A stretch of DNA of 64,000 nt from Flavobacteriaceae bacterium PS02334 (GCA_029959295.1 JASCOH010000004.1:165762-229761), one strand, 5' to 3'; shown: positions 26,457 to 36,249, numbered from the stretch's first letter. Translations and numbers: made by a program. Notes: generated by a model from the letters alone, not told the origin.

Positions 26457-27449
26457 ATGAAAACGATTCTAGACCGATTAATAAATCACGAAATTCTTTC
26501 AAAATCGGAAGCCAAAGAAGTGCTGGTAAATATTTCTGCGGGACACTATAACACGAGCCAAATCGCTTCCTTTTTGACAGTTTACATGATGCGAAATATC
26601 ACAATTGAAGAGCTTTCCGGATTTCGCGAAGCTTTGCTCGAATTATGCATTCCTGTTAACTTTTCTGATTATGAAACCATTGATTTATGCGGAACCGGAG
26701 GTGACGGAAAAGACACTTTTAACATCTCGACTTTGGCTTCATTTATCGTTGCTGGCGCTGGTTTTAAAGTTGCAAAACATGGCAATTATGGTGTTTCCTC
26801 GATTTCAGGTTCTAGTAATGTAATGGAAAAATTAGGCGTAAAATTCAGCAACGATGAAGATTTTTTGAAAAAATGTATTGAAGAAGCCAATATTTCGATT
26901 TTACATGCGCCATTATTTCATCCGGCGATGAAAAATGTGGGGCCGATTCGAAAAGAATTGGGCGTAAAAACGTTCTTCAACATTTTAGGGCCGATGGTAA
27001 ATCCGTCGTTTCCAAAACATCAGATGGTCGGTGTTTTTAGTTTGGAATTGGCTCGAATGTATAGTTATTTATACCAAAACACGAAAACAAATTTCTCGAT
27101 TCTTCACGGTTTGGACGGTTTTGATGAAATTTCGCTGACGGATGACGTGAAGATTATTTCGAATGCTTCGGAAGCCATTTTGAAAGTAGAAGATTTTAAT
27201 CTGGAAAGAATTAGTTTGTCCCAGATTCAAGGTGGAAAAACTACCGATGAAGCAGCTTCCATTTTCTATGAAATCATTTCTGGAAGAGGCACAAAAGCAC
27301 AAAATGATGTGGTTTGTGCTAACGCCGCTGTGGCTATTTCTACGATAAATAAATTAAGCTATATCGATAATTTCGCTTTGGCAAAAGAAACTTTAGAAAG
27401 CGGAAAAGCTTTAGAAAAACTAAAAAAATTACAAGAATTTAGCCGATAA
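26457..27449 (+). CDS. trpD: Anthranilate phosphoribosyltransferase
   Basis: A 330-residue enzyme joining anthranilate to PRPP. Key motifs are the PRPP loop DLCGTGGDGKDTFNIST near residue 76, KHGNYGVSSISGSSNVMEKLG, and HPAMKNVGPIRKELGVKTFFN. The N-terminal helical domain and the C-terminal alpha/beta domain are both complete. It follows trpG by 53 bases. Confidence 0.96.
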   Translation: MKTILDRLINHEILSKSEAKEVLVNISAGHYNTSQIASFLTVYMMRNITIEELSGFREALLELCIPVNFSDYETIDLCGTGGDGKDTFNISTLASFIVAGAGFKVAKHGNYGVSSISGSSNVMEKLGVKFSNDEDFLKKCIEEANISILHAPLFHPAMKNVGPIRKELGVKTFFNILGPMVNPSFPKHQMVGVFSLELARMYSYLYQNTKTNFSILHGLDGFDEISLTDDVKIISNASEAILKVEDFNLERISLSQIQGGKTTDEAASIFYEIISGRGTKAQNDVVCANAAVAISTINKLSYIDNFALAKETLESGKALEKLKKLQEFSR

Positions 27450-27455
27450 ATTATT

Positions 27456-27531
27456 TGCCACAGATTTAAAGAATTAAAATGATTAGCAATTTTGATAAAA
27501 ATCCTTGAAATCATTTTAATCTGTGGCATAA
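27456..27531. repeat. Imperfect inverted repeat in the trpD-trpC gap
   Basis: GCCACAGATTTAAAGAATT-like arm near 27457 pairs with ATCATTTTAATCTGTGGC ending at 27527; the outer GCCACAGATT/AATCTGTGGC ten bases match exactly. Related in wording (ACAGATT) to the hairpins at 28344, 41701 and 51106. Confidence 0.8.
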
Positions 27532-27556
27532 AAAGATTTTTAAAATTTAGACAACC

Positions 27557-28345
27557 ATGAACATTCTAGATAAAATAATCCAAGACAAAAAACGCGAAGT
27601 GGCATTGAAAAAATCCATAATCCCGATGGAACAATTGGAAGCTTCGGTTTTATTCAATTCACGGACAAAATCCTTGAGCAAAATGTTGCAGAACAGCGCC
27701 TCAGGAATTATCGCGGAACACAAACGCCGTTCGCCTTCAAAACAAACCATCAACAACAGTTTTTCTGTGGAAGAAGTAGTTTTGGGTTATCAAAATGCTG
27801 GCGTTTGCGGAATTTCTGTTTTAACGGATGGAAAATATTTTGGCGGTTCCTTAGACGATTTGCTTTTGGCAAAAGCTTCGGTTTCTGTCCCGATTTTGCG
27901 TAAGGAATTTGTCGTCGATGAATACCAAATTTTAGAAGCAAAAGCTTTTGGCGCCGATGCCATTCTTTTAATCGCTGCGGTTCTAGATCAAAAACAGATT
28001 AAAAAACTATCAGAATTTGCGCAGTCTTTGGCTTTGGAAGTTTTGCTGGAAGTCCACGATTTGAAAGAATTGGAGCAATCAATCATCCCGAGTTTGGACA
28101 TGATTGGCGTGAACAACCGTAACTTAAAAACCTTTGAAGTAAGTTTGGAAAACAGCATCAATCTTGCGTCTCATATTCCTGATAATTTCGTGAAAGTTTC
28201 AGAAAGCGGCATTAGCGATGTGAATTCGATCAAGAGTTTGCAAGGTTTTGGCTATAATGGATTTTTGATTGGAGAGCACTTTATGAAGACTGAAAATGCG
28301 GGAGAAAGTTGTCAAAAATTTATTTCAGAACTGAGTAAAATGTAA
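27557..28345 (+). CDS. trpC: Indole-3-glycerol phosphate synthase
   Basis: A 262-residue TIM-barrel enzyme closing the indole ring. Signature blocks are the N-terminal ILDKIIQDKKREVALKK, IIAEHKRRSPSKQTI (catalytic Lys), VLTDGKYFGGSLDDL, LRKEFVVDEYQI, IGVNNRNLKTF and VSESGISDVNSI. It is monofunctional; trpF is a separate gene. An inverted repeat lies on each side of it within the operon. Confidence 0.97.
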   Translation: MNILDKIIQDKKREVALKKSIIPMEQLEASVLFNSRTKSLSKMLQNSASGIIAEHKRRSPSKQTINNSFSVEEVVLGYQNAGVCGISVLTDGKYFGGSLDDLLLAKASVSVPILRKEFVVDEYQILEAKAFGADAILLIAAVLDQKQIKKLSEFAQSLALEVLLEVHDLKELEQSIIPSLDMIGVNNRNLKTFEVSLENSINLASHIPDNFVKVSESGISDVNSIKSLQGFGYNGFLIGEHFMKTENAGESCQKFISELSKM

Positions 28346-28402
28346 CACAGATTTCACAGATTTACACAAACCAATCTGTGCGAATCTGTGAAATCTGTGT
28401 TT
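28344..28402. repeat. Inverted repeat (hairpin) in the trpC-trpF gap
   Basis: Arms AACACAGATTTCACAGATT and AATCTGTGAAATCTGTGTT are exact 19-base complements around a 19-base loop. The element overlaps the trpC stop codon and ends 14 bases before the trpF ATG. It has no T-run, so it is not a standard terminator. Confidence 0.9.
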
Positions 28403-28415
28403 GAAAAAATTAATC

Positions 28416-29069
28416 ATGTCAGTAAAACTTAAAATATGCGGAATGAAGTTTCTAGAAAATATTCTGGAAACAGCACAATTGCAACCTGATTTTATGGGAT
28501 TTATTTTCTATGGAAAATCGCCTCGTTTTTATACGGAAGAAGTAATTCCCAATATTGATTTTATTAAGAAGGTCGGCGTTTTTGTAAATGCTGTGGAGGA
28601 AGAAATTTTAGAAAAAACCAAAAAATATGATTTTAATTTAGTGCAATTGCATGGAAATGAAAGTCCTGATTTTTGCAAAAATTTGAAAGAGAAATTTCTA
28701 GAAAACCATTTAAATATTGCGATAATTAAAGCTTTTTCTGTGGATGGAAATTTTGATTTTGGATCATTAGAAACTTACGAAGAAGATACAGATTACTTTT
28801 TATTCGACACCAAAGGAAAATTATACGGCGGAAACGGAACGGTTTTCCACTGGCAAATTCTCAAAAATTATACTTTAAAAAAGCCCTATTTTTTAAGCGG
28901 AGGCATTGGGATTTCTGAAATAAAACAGCTTAAAACCTTTTTAAAAACTCCAGAATCGAAATATTGTTTTGCCATCGATGTCAACAGCAAATTTGAAACA
29001 GAACCGGGATTAAAAGACAATTTATTACTTAAAGAATTTAAAAAAGCACTTTATGAAAGCGAACTATAA
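28416..29069 (+). CDS. trpF: Phosphoribosylanthranilate isomerase
   Basis: A 217-residue TIM-barrel enzyme from the ATG at 28416 ([16 protein letters not shown]); an in-frame TTG at 28401 lies inside the hairpin and is unlikely. It isomerises PRA to CdRP. Motifs: KICGMK with catalytic Cys, [26 protein letters not shown]-type segment ([19 protein letters not shown]) and [11 protein letters not shown]. Its last 17 bases overlap the start of trpB, which suggests coupled translation. Confidence 0.95.
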   Translation: MSVKLKICGMKFLENILETAQLQPDFMGFIFYGKSPRFYTEEVIPNIDFIKKVGVFVNAVEEEILEKTKKYDFNLVQLHGNESPDFCKNLKEKFLENHLNIAIIKAFSVDGNFDFGSLETYEEDTDYFLFDTKGKLYGGNGTVFHWQILKNYTLKKPYFLSGGIGISEIKQLKTFLKTPESKYCFAIDVNSKFETEPGLKDNLLLKEFKKALYESEL

Positions 29070-30240
29070 TGTAGATAAAAAGGGGTTTTATGGGCAATTT
29101 GGCGGTGCTTTTGTACCCGAAATGCTATTCCCGAATGTAGAAGAATTGCAAAATTCTTATTTAAAAATTACACAGGAAAGTTCTTTTCAGGAAGAATTCA
29201 AATCGCTGTTGCAGCAATATGTCGGGCGGCCAACGCCATTGTATTTTGCTAAGCGTCTCTCTGAAAAGCACAACACCAAAATCTATCTGAAACGCGAGGA
29301 TTTGTGCCACACCGGAGCACATAAAATCAACAACACAATCGGACAGATTTTATTAGCAAAACGCCTTGGGAAAACCAGAATTATCGCTGAAACTGGTGCT
29401 GGACAGCACGGCGTTGCGACGGCCACTGTATGTGCTTTGATGGGTTTACAATGCATCGTTTTTATGGGTGAAATCGATATGAAAAGACAGGCTCCGAATG
29501 TGGCGCGGATGAAAATGCTGGGCGCAGAAGTTCGTCCGGCGACTTCGGGTTCGAAGACTTTAAAAGATGCAACGAATGAGGCAATTCGGGATTGGATCAA
29601 TAATCCGGAGGACACTTTTTATATTATCGGTTCTGTGGTCGGCCCGCATCCTTATCCGGATATGGTCACGCGTTTTCAGAGCGTAATTTCTGAAGAAATC
29701 AAGAAACAGCTTTTGGTTCAAGAAGGCACAGAAAATCCGGATTATGTGATTGCCTGCGTTGGTGGCGGTAGCAATGCGGCAGGTGCTTTTTACCATTATT
29801 TAGACAATGAAAATGTGAAATTAATTGCCGTGGAAGCAGCCGGAAAAGGTATTGATTCTGGAGAAAGCGCGGCGACTTCGGTGCTTGGGAAAATCGGAAT
29901 TATCCATGGAAGCAAAACCCTTTTAATGCAAACCGAAGACGGGCAGATTACCGAACCCTATTCTATTTCTGCTGGTTTGGATTATCCGGGCGTTGGCCCG
30001 ATTCATGCGCATCTGCACGATGTGAAAAGAGCCGAGTTTATTGCCATAACTGATGATGAAGCGATGCAAGCCGGATTGCAGCTCTCAAAAACCGAAGGGA
30101 TTATTCCTGCGATTGAAACGGCGCATGCTTTGAGCGTTTTGGATAAGAAAAAATTCCAGCCGAATGATATTGTTGTCATCAATCTTTCTGGACGCGGCGA
30201 CAAAGATTTGAACACTTATATTGACTATTTCAACCTATAA
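29053..30240 (+). CDS. trpB: Tryptophan synthase beta chain
   Basis: A 395-residue PLP enzyme making tryptophan from indole and serine. The PLP lysine is in [13 protein letters not shown], the catalytic Glu in [14 protein letters not shown], the phosphate-binding loop in [12 protein letters not shown], and GLDYPGVGP is conserved for the substrate site. Length is typical for the TrpB1 form that partners TrpA. It overlaps trpF and is two bases before trpA. Confidence 0.98.
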   Translation: MKANYNVDKKGFYGQFGGAFVPEMLFPNVEELQNSYLKITQESSFQEEFKSLLQQYVGRPTPLYFAKRLSEKHNTKIYLKREDLCHTGAHKINNTIGQILLAKRLGKTRIIAETGAGQHGVATATVCALMGLQCIVFMGEIDMKRQAPNVARMKMLGAEVRPATSGSKTLKDATNEAIRDWINNPEDTFYIIGSVVGPHPYPDMVTRFQSVISEEIKKQLLVQEGTENPDYVIACVGGGSNAAGAFYHYLDNENVKLIAVEAAGKGIDSGESAATSVLGKIGIIHGSKTLLMQTEDGQITEPYSISAGLDYPGVGPIHAHLHDVKRAEFIAITDDEAMQAGLQLSKTEGIIPAIETAHALSVLDKKKFQPNDIVVINLSGRGDKDLNTYIDYFNL

Positions 30241-30242
30241 AT

Positions 30243-31004
30243 ATGAATAGAATTAATCAAAAATTAGCTGAAAACCAGAAAATCTTGTCGTTGTATTTTA
30301 CGGCGGGTTATCCCGAATTAAACGATACTGTTTCGATTTTGCAGGAATTTGAGAAAAGCGGAGTGGATTTGGTTGAAATCGGACTTCCGTTCAGCGATCC
30401 ACTGGCAGACGGACCGGCAATTCAGGAGAGTTCGACAAAAGCGATTGCCAACGGAATGACGACAAAATTGCTTTTTGAGCAGTTGAAAAATGTTCGGAAA
30501 ACGGTAAAAATTCCTTTGATTATTATGGGTTATTTCAATCCGATGTTGCAATTTGGGATAGAAAATTTCTGCCAGAAATGTGCCGAAGTTGGCATCGATG
30601 GATTGATTATTCCAGATTTACCTTTGAATATTTACGAAGAAAATTACAAGGAATTATTTGAAAAATACAATTTGAAAAATATTTTTTTAATTACGCCACA
30701 GACTTCTGAAGAACGAATTTTACATATAGATTCTGTATCTGACAGTTTTATTTATATGGTCAGCAGTGCGAGCGTGACGGGAAGCCAGTCAGGTTTTGGC
30801 GAAAAAGAACGCGATTATTTCAGCAGAATTGCTTCTTTGGAATTAAAAAATCCGCAGGTAATTGGTTTTGGAATTAAGGATAAAGAAACGTTTTTTCAGG
30901 CAACAGAATTTCAAAAAGGAGCGATTATTGGAAGTGCTTTTGTGAAGTTTTTAGGCAATAACCCTGTTTATGAAATAGAGAATTTTGTTAAGGAAATTCG
31001 TTAG
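30243..31004 (+). CDS. trpA: Tryptophan synthase alpha chain
   Basis: A 253-residue TIM barrel that splits indole-3-glycerol phosphate and channels indole to TrpB. The catalytic Glu and Asp lie in VDLVEIGLPFSDPLADGP and DGLIIPDLPL, and the phosphate loop in SGFGEKERDYF/IGFGIKDK. It is the last of the trpEGDCFBA genes. No terminator is obvious in the 31 bases before the next gene, so the next gene may be partly read from the trp promoter. Confidence 0.97.
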   Translation: MNRINQKLAENQKILSLYFTAGYPELNDTVSILQEFEKSGVDLVEIGLPFSDPLADGPAIQESSTKAIANGMTTKLLFEQLKNVRKTVKIPLIIMGYFNPMLQFGIENFCQKCAEVGIDGLIIPDLPLNIYEENYKELFEKYNLKNIFLITPQTSEERILHIDSVSDSFIYMVSSASVTGSQSGFGEKERDYFSRIASLELKNPQVIGFGIKDKETFFQATEFQKGAIIGSAFVKFLGNNPVYEIENFVKEIR

Positions 31005-31035
31005 AAATGATTAGATTTGAGCTTACATCTAAATT

Positions 31036-31686
31036 ATGCCAAAGTTATATCTCCTCCTTTTATTTTTACCATTTTCGATTTTTGGTCAAGATACAGTTGT
31101 GAAAAAATCTTTCATCACGAATACAAGAGCAAATATTGTTTATCGCGGGATACAGAATCCAATAAACATCGTTGTTCCTGATGCGAAACATTTTTCTGCA
31201 TCCGGATTAGGTTTGGAAAAGAAATCTGAAAATGGTGACTATATATTAACTCCGGGAGTTGGAAAGGAAGCTAAAATACTTCTCGAAATTATCTTAAAAG
31301 ATGGTTCAAAATTACAAGAAGAACAAACATTTAAAATTTTAAATATTCCACAGATCACAGCAAAATTAAATGGTGAAAATTGTTCAAAATGTATATTTGA
31401 ATTCTCTAAAAAAGAAATTGAAACTGCTGTTATTGAGATTGAAATTCCTGGTTTTATTTATGATTTAAATCTTGATTCAATTCTTAAAGTTGAAAGTTTT
31501 GAATTAATCCTTCCAAAAAAGAAAATTCAAATTTTAGGAAATAAACTGAACAAAACGGCAATAGCAGAAATCAAAAAACTTAAAAAAGGAACAACTATTT
31601 ATATTTCAAATGTCAGGCAAAGTAATCCGTTAAATATATGCTTTGCAGGCAGTTTCAATGATTTCAAAATAATTTCAACCGATTAA
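31036..31686 (+). CDS. Secreted protein resembling the C-terminal domains of gliding/type IX protein GldM
   Basis: A 216-residue protein with a signal peptide (MPKLYLLLLFLPFSIFGQ). The rest reads like the periplasmic end of GldM: NIVYRGIQNPINIVVPDA, SGLGLEKKSENGDYILTPG, then FKILNIPQITAKLNGE and a final immunoglobulin-like part with LDSILKVESFELILPKKK. It lacks the GldM transmembrane helix and the first two periplasmic domains. In GldM these domains contact the outer-membrane part of the type IX secretion/gliding motor; here the protein stands free and its role is unknown. Assignment rests on sight recognition and needs a profile search. Confidence 0.65.
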   Translation: MPKLYLLLLFLPFSIFGQDTVVKKSFITNTRANIVYRGIQNPINIVVPDAKHFSASGLGLEKKSENGDYILTPGVGKEAKILLEIILKDGSKLQEEQTFKILNIPQITAKLNGENCSKCIFEFSKKEIETAVIEIEIPGFIYDLNLDSILKVESFELILPKKKIQILGNKLNKTAIAEIKKLKKGTTIYISNVRQSNPLNICFAGSFNDFKIISTD

Positions 31687-31687
31687 A

Positions 31688-32497
31688 ATGATTCAATACG
31701 AACAAAGAATTTCCACACCAAAAGAATTCCAGGATGTGTTCTCTCATTTTTATTTTGCTACAAATTTCACAGGAAATCCAATCAAGAAAACTTTGCTTCC
31801 GACTTTTCAGACGATAATGATTTTTAGTTTTGGAACTGAGGTTTTTATAGAATCTAATCAGAATTCTCAAATACAAATTTACAAATGCATTGTTCTTGGT
31901 CCGGTAAAACAGTCGATTACTTATACTTTGCCTGTTGGTTCAGAAATTTTGGTAGCAAATTTTAAAGATGATGCTTTTTATCGCTTTTTTGGGCAAGCAG
32001 TTTTGTATAATTTTTCGCTTCATCCTGATGAATTGTTAGATCAAGATTGCTTCTCTAGTTTGTGGAAAGATCTGAAAGAAATAAAGTCTGCTGAAAAAAG
32101 AGTCGAATTTATTTTAGAATTCTGCCATCCTTACTTAAGAATTAAAGATCAAACTTTTCTAGAAATAGAAAATCTTGATGCCAATTCTTCTTTGAATCTG
32201 ATTAAAGTTTTAGCTGAAAAGAACAATCAGTCTGAAAGAAATATCCAATTGAAATTCAAAAAAAATTTTGGATTTACGGCTAAAGAAATGGCACGCTATC
32301 AACGTTTTTTGAAGACATTTGAATTCTTGCAAAATCAAATTTCTAACGCTAAAATTATTGATTGGATGGAAATTGTAGACCAATTTGGGTTTTATGACCA
32401 AAGCCAATTGATTCACGATTTTCAGCATTACCTCAACCTCTCGCCTACGCAATTCTTGAAATTCCAGCAAGAAATTTGCTTTGCAAAACCGCAATAA
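31688..32497 (+). CDS. AraC-family transcriptional regulator
   Basis: A 269-residue protein. The first 160 residues are a sensor domain of the DUF6597-like type seen in many Bacteroidetes AraC proteins; the C-terminal 100 hold the AraC DNA-binding region (SERNIQLKFKKNFGFTAKEM, then IDWMEIVDQFGFYDQSQLIH and LNLSPTQFLKFQQE). It begins one base after the GldM-like stop and precedes the NAD(P)H oxidoreductase gene by 76 bases, a common regulator-target pairing. Confidence 0.87.
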   Translation: MIQYEQRISTPKEFQDVFSHFYFATNFTGNPIKKTLLPTFQTIMIFSFGTEVFIESNQNSQIQIYKCIVLGPVKQSITYTLPVGSEILVANFKDDAFYRFFGQAVLYNFSLHPDELLDQDCFSSLWKDLKEIKSAEKRVEFILEFCHPYLRIKDQTFLEIENLDANSSLNLIKVLAEKNNQSERNIQLKFKKNFGFTAKEMARYQRFLKTFEFLQNQISNAKIIDWMEIVDQFGFYDQSQLIHDFQHYLNLSPTQFLKFQQEICFAKPQ

Positions 32498-32573
32498 GCT
32501 TTTCGTTTTCTTACAATTCTATCATTTCCTTGTCGCTTAATTTTGTTTTAGAAATCAACTAAAAAGTAAAATT

Positions 32574-33149
32574 ATGAGACATTTAATTATTTATGCGCAT
32601 CCAAATTCAGAAAGCTTGAACCATCATTTTAAAGAAATTGTTATTAAAAATTTGACTAAATCTGGTCATGAAATTGTAGTTCGGGATTTATATGAATTGG
32701 AATTCAATCCGGTTTTATCAATGAACGATATGATTGACCAGATGAAAGGCACTTTGGAAGAAAAAATTATTGCAGAACAAGAATATATTTCGTGGGCAGA
32801 AAATATCATTTTTATTTATCCGATTTGGTGGACGGGAATGCCGGCGATTATGAAAGGTTATATCGACCGAATTTTTACCTACGGATTTGCCTACCGTTAT
32901 GACCAAAGAATTCAGAAAGGTTTGCTGACCGGAAAATCTGCAATTATCATCAACACACACGGAAAATCAAATGCAGAATACGCAACAACTGGAATGGACA
33001 AAGCTTTGTCATTAACTTCTGACAGAGGAATTTATCAATATTGCGGATTGGAAATCAAGGAACATTTTTTCTTTGGAAAAGCAGATCGAGTTACAAAAGA
33101 AATTGTTGAAGATTGGGATTTTACTATTGCTAAAACTTTAAATCACTAA
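32574..33149 (+). CDS. NAD(P)H oxidoreductase, flavodoxin-like fold
   Basis: A 191-residue FMN/FAD enzyme of the quinone reductase (KefF/MdaB-like) family. The flavin-binding start is LIIYAHPNSESLNHHF and the family signature is IIFIYPIWWTGMPAIMKGYIDRIF, followed by YGFAYRYD. It would reduce quinones or electrophiles in the cytoplasm. The preceding AraC gene is the likely regulator. Its stop codon overlaps the recO stop by three to four bases on the opposite strand. Confidence 0.92.
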   Translation: MRHLIIYAHPNSESLNHHFKEIVIKNLTKSGHEIVVRDLYELEFNPVLSMNDMIDQMKGTLEEKIIAEQEYISWAENIIFIYPIWWTGMPAIMKGYIDRIFTYGFAYRYDQRIQKGLLTGKSAIIINTHGKSNAEYATTGMDKALSLTSDRGIYQYCGLEIKEHFFFGKADRVTKEIVEDWDFTIAKTLNH

Positions 33150-33859
33150 GAAAAAACCTCTTTCAAAACATCTAAAGATTTTGGTTTTCGAAATCCTTGG
33201 AGATGAAAAGTGTAATAATCTAAGAGAATTTTTAGAAGGATTTGGCGTTCAATTCCGGCAAATATTTTTTGATCGCTGTCAAATTTTAGCGCCATTAATC
33301 TTTTTAAAAGATGTGTTTCGTGTTCGGTTAGTGAAGTCATTCCATGAAAAGGCGTAAAAATTCCTTCGGTCATTTCGAAGAATTTCAAATCCATATCAGA
33401 ATTATCTGGATAAAAGCCCAGATATTTTGTGGTTTCTAATAATAAAATCAGATGGAAATTGGCCACATTATCATGATGATCCAGCCAAAGCAAAGCCGCT
33501 TCGAGAAAGGAAAATAAATTCTGGTTTTTTTCTTCCTCGTGGATGCTGTGGTGCAAAATTTCGGATAGAAAAATGACGATGGTACTTTTTACAATATCAG
33601 TACTAATCGTGTTGTAAGCGACTGCCAGTTTTATTTCCTTGAAATTTTCCAAAGTCCCTTTGTTTTTGTGAACAGCTTCGATTTCAAGAATTGTCAGAGG
33701 CTGGAAATAAGCAATTTTTTGATTGGATTTTCTATTGGAAAAAGCATCCCTGACGAAATATGTTTTCAATCCGTCAGATTCTGTGAAGCATTTTACGATA
33801 AGACTTTTTTCCTGATATTTCAAGGCGCTGATGACAATGGCTTTGGTTTTTACCAGCAT
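33146..33859 (-). CDS. recO: DNA repair protein RecO
   Basis: A 237-residue protein from the ATG at 33859 (MLVKTKAIVISALKYQEKS); the longer frame upstream lies inside the porZ-like gene. It has the N-terminal OB-fold and the helical C-terminal domain of RecO, which loads RecA through RecR in recombinational repair. The zinc-finger cysteines of some RecO proteins are absent, as is usual in Bacteroidetes. Its ATG overlaps the stop of the upstream gene, so the two are translationally coupled. Confidence 0.9.
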   Translation of the reverse strand: MLVKTKAIVISALKYQEKSLIVKCFTESDGLKTYFVRDAFSNRKSNQKIAYFQPLTILEIEAVHKNKGTLENFKEIKLAVAYNTISTDIVKSTIVIFLSEILHHSIHEEEKNQNLFSFLEAALLWLDHHDNVANFHLILLLETTKYLGFYPDNSDMDLKFFEMTEGIFTPFHGMTSLTEHETHLLKRLMALKFDSDQKIFAGIERQILLKILLDYYTFHLQGFRKPKSLDVLKEVFS

Positions 33860-36150
33860 TATCTGATGATCATTACTTTTTTGACTTTGGTTTCTGTGCC
33901 GTCTTCCGAAGAAATAAAAATCATGTAAACTCCAGAAGCTACGCGGTGTTTTCCAAAAGCTTTTGTGTCCCATTCTAAAGTTCCGCCTTCAGAAGTGGCT
34001 TCATACACTAAATTTCCTTCGATATCAGTAATTTTTACGTTGGCCTTATTGATCAGATTGGAGATTTTTACTGTTCCGAAAAATTCTGGACGAACTGGAT
34101 TTGGATAAACATAAACATTTGACAGATCTTCATTTCCTTTTGTTGCAGTTCCTTTGAAAGAAACTAATCCGGCAGTTGTTGCAAAAAATACTTCACCAGT
34201 CGTTCCGTTAATATCGATATCATTTATGCTGTTGCTTGGCAACGGAGAATTTTCACGAGTAAATCTGTAAATTGTCTCTTGGCCGTTTGGCGAAAGCATA
34301 AATACTCCGGCATCAGCCGTTCCGATCCATTTATTATTGGCGCCATCGACAACAATATCTGTGATGAATTGTTCGTAAAGCAATTCTTGCGGAAGGCCGT
34401 CATCCATAATAATAATCGGATTTGTCTCTAGCCTTTCTTCAGACATAAAGCGATCGACACTTGCAAGGACACGCAAACCGCCCATTGTACCAATCCAAAG
34501 CTGATTTCTATTGTCTATGGCAATTGCTCTTGTATTTGCTGGCAAAGGATTCCCTAAATCATCATCGGAATAGGCTGTTTTAAATTTCGGAGTTACGTTC
34601 TCATTAAAACCGATAACATTATTTCTGGAAGACACAAACCATTTTGTACCGTTTTTGTCGATTGCCAATCTCCCATAATTATCATTCGTGTCATCCACAA
34701 AATCTTTTATTGAATTGGATTGCCATGTCCCGTTTGGCCTTAATACTTTTAAAGCATTTTCAACAACCGAATTATTAAACCACAGACTTCCAGTTTTATC
34801 AAAAGCCAATCCATTAATCCGGACAGATTTGTAAGCAGGATCTCGTGGATAATCAAGAGCTTCAGGGCCATTTTGAGTTGTGTGATTGTAAAGAGCAACC
34901 GCTTCATCATTCTGAAATTTTAAAAGTCCGGAATGAAATGAACAAAAATAAACTTGATTTTCATCACTAGGATTCACAGCTATTCGTGATAATGACTTTG
35001 CACCGAGAACTTTTTCCTTCGGAATATTAAGCCAGCCTGTATCTGTAAATTTGCTGATACCCCTTAATATTTCATCTGGCGCATAAAAAATATTATAACT
35101 GCCATAGACAGCCCAAAGCTTATTTGAAGGTGTTGCTTGTATTGCAAAGATGTCATTGCTTGAAGGTCCATCAGGCTTGATAGTTTGAAAACTTGAAGTG
35201 TTGGATATTGGCGCTGCAATAATTCCGTTTTCCTTAGTTCCAATATATAAGACATTATTAATTACGGTTGCACATTTGAAAACATCTGTGAAAGTTGGAA
35301 TTTGAGTACTTATCACATGTGAAAGCTGCACAAAATCTTCATCATAAACATAAACATGATGAAGAGTTGTAACAATTAATTTATTTTGATATGATCTTAC
35401 ATCAATTGCAAATTCAGCAATTGTTGCTGCAATAGAGTAATTTATACCATTAAATTTATAAATATTCTTATCTATGTTTGGCGCAACGATCTGATTATTG
35501 TGAGAAACTCCTCCTTGCCAAACAGATGCATTGAAAACCTGCCATTGACTGTAATCATTAAGATTGGCATTTGTAAGATTAGCACGGCGAATTCCATTCT
35601 GTTCCGTTATGGCATAAATCCAATTATTCAAAATCGTAGTTTGCAAAACTTTTATTTCTTCTCCCGCAGGTCCAATTAAATAAGTATCACCAAAGCCAGA
35701 AGTGATCAAATTATATTGCACAACTCCGAAATCACAAGAAATATATAATTTTCCTTCAAATTCATAAAAATGATTGATTTTTTTCTTGTTTGGCGTGATT
35801 CCTGCTTGGTCGCGAATTCCAGGAACTATTAAGATTCGTCCGTCGCTTTCATTTAAAATCAGCATCAGTCCGTTGGCATGGCCGATAATTGTTTTGTTGT
35901 ATTCTTGACTGTAATAAATTGCCGTAATATCTTGTCCTGAAAGTCCGTCGATTGTATTGATTGTTTTCAGTTCATTGGTATTCAGATTCTTTGAAAACAT
36001 TGCTTTTTGAGTCGAAGCAGTAATCTTTGTCGGAGATTCTGTCAAATCATTGACTTCGTTATAAGAAAAATAACCTTTCCATAACTGTTTTGTAGTTTGG
36101 GCAAAAGCCATTGAAGAAATCAAAAGAAAAAAGAGTAACAGCTTTTTCAT
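33859..36150 (-). CDS. porZ: PorZ-like type IX secretion protein: beta-propellers with C-terminal sorting domain
   Basis: A 763-residue protein from the ATG at 36150, chosen because a signal peptide follows at once (MKKLLLFFLLISSMAFAQ) and a TATATTTG promoter element lies at 36179-36172. Residues 20-660 are repeated propeller blades with motifs such as GLSGQDITAIYYS, NQLWIGTMGGLRVL and NKWIGTADAGVFML. The last 85 residues form a type IX sorting domain (VYPNPVRPEFFGTVKISNL ... VKKVMIIR). This order matches PorZ, a component of the cell-surface complex that handles type IX cargo. Position next to recO agrees with what I recall from flavobacteria. Confidence 0.8.
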   Translation of the reverse strand: MKKLLLFFLLISSMAFAQTTKQLWKGYFSYNEVNDLTESPTKITASTQKAMFSKNLNTNELKTINTIDGLSGQDITAIYYSQEYNKTIIGHANGLMLILNESDGRILIVPGIRDQAGITPNKKKINHFYEFEGKLYISCDFGVVQYNLITSGFGDTYLIGPAGEEIKVLQTTILNNWIYAITEQNGIRRANLTNANLNDYSQWQVFNASVWQGGVSHNNQIVAPNIDKNIYKFNGINYSIAATIAEFAIDVRSYQNKLIVTTLHHVYVYDEDFVQLSHVISTQIPTFTDVFKCATVINNVLYIGTKENGIIAAPISNTSSFQTIKPDGPSSNDIFAIQATPSNKLWAVYGSYNIFYAPDEILRGISKFTDTGWLNIPKEKVLGAKSLSRIAVNPSDENQVYFCSFHSGLLKFQNDEAVALYNHTTQNGPEALDYPRDPAYKSVRINGLAFDKTGSLWFNNSVVENALKVLRPNGTWQSNSIKDFVDDTNDNYGRLAIDKNGTKWFVSSRNNVIGFNENVTPKFKTAYSDDDLGNPLPANTRAIAIDNRNQLWIGTMGGLRVLASVDRFMSEERLETNPIIIMDDGLPQELLYEQFITDIVVDGANNKWIGTADAGVFMLSPNGQETIYRFTRENSPLPSNSINDIDINGTTGEVFFATTAGLVSFKGTATKGNEDLSNVYVYPNPVRPEFFGTVKISNLINKANVKITDIEGNLVYEATSEGGTLEWDTKAFGKHRVASGVYMIFISSEDGTETKVKKVMIIR

Positions 36151-36171
36151 CATTGGGTCAAAAATAGGATA

Positions 36172-36179
36172 CAAATATA
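36172..36179 (-). promoter_or_regulatory. -7 element of the porZ-recO promoter
   Basis: The minus strand reads TATATTTG, an exact TAnnTTTG element 22 bases before the ATG at 36150. No clear TTG -33 is at the expected distance. It lies inside the longer upstream frame and supports the later start codon. Confidence 0.5.
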
Positions 36180-36249
36180 ATACAAACGAATTTATTTCTT
36201 TTTTCATATGCAAAGCCTTTTGAAATAAATCATTCCAATTAAAAAGCAA

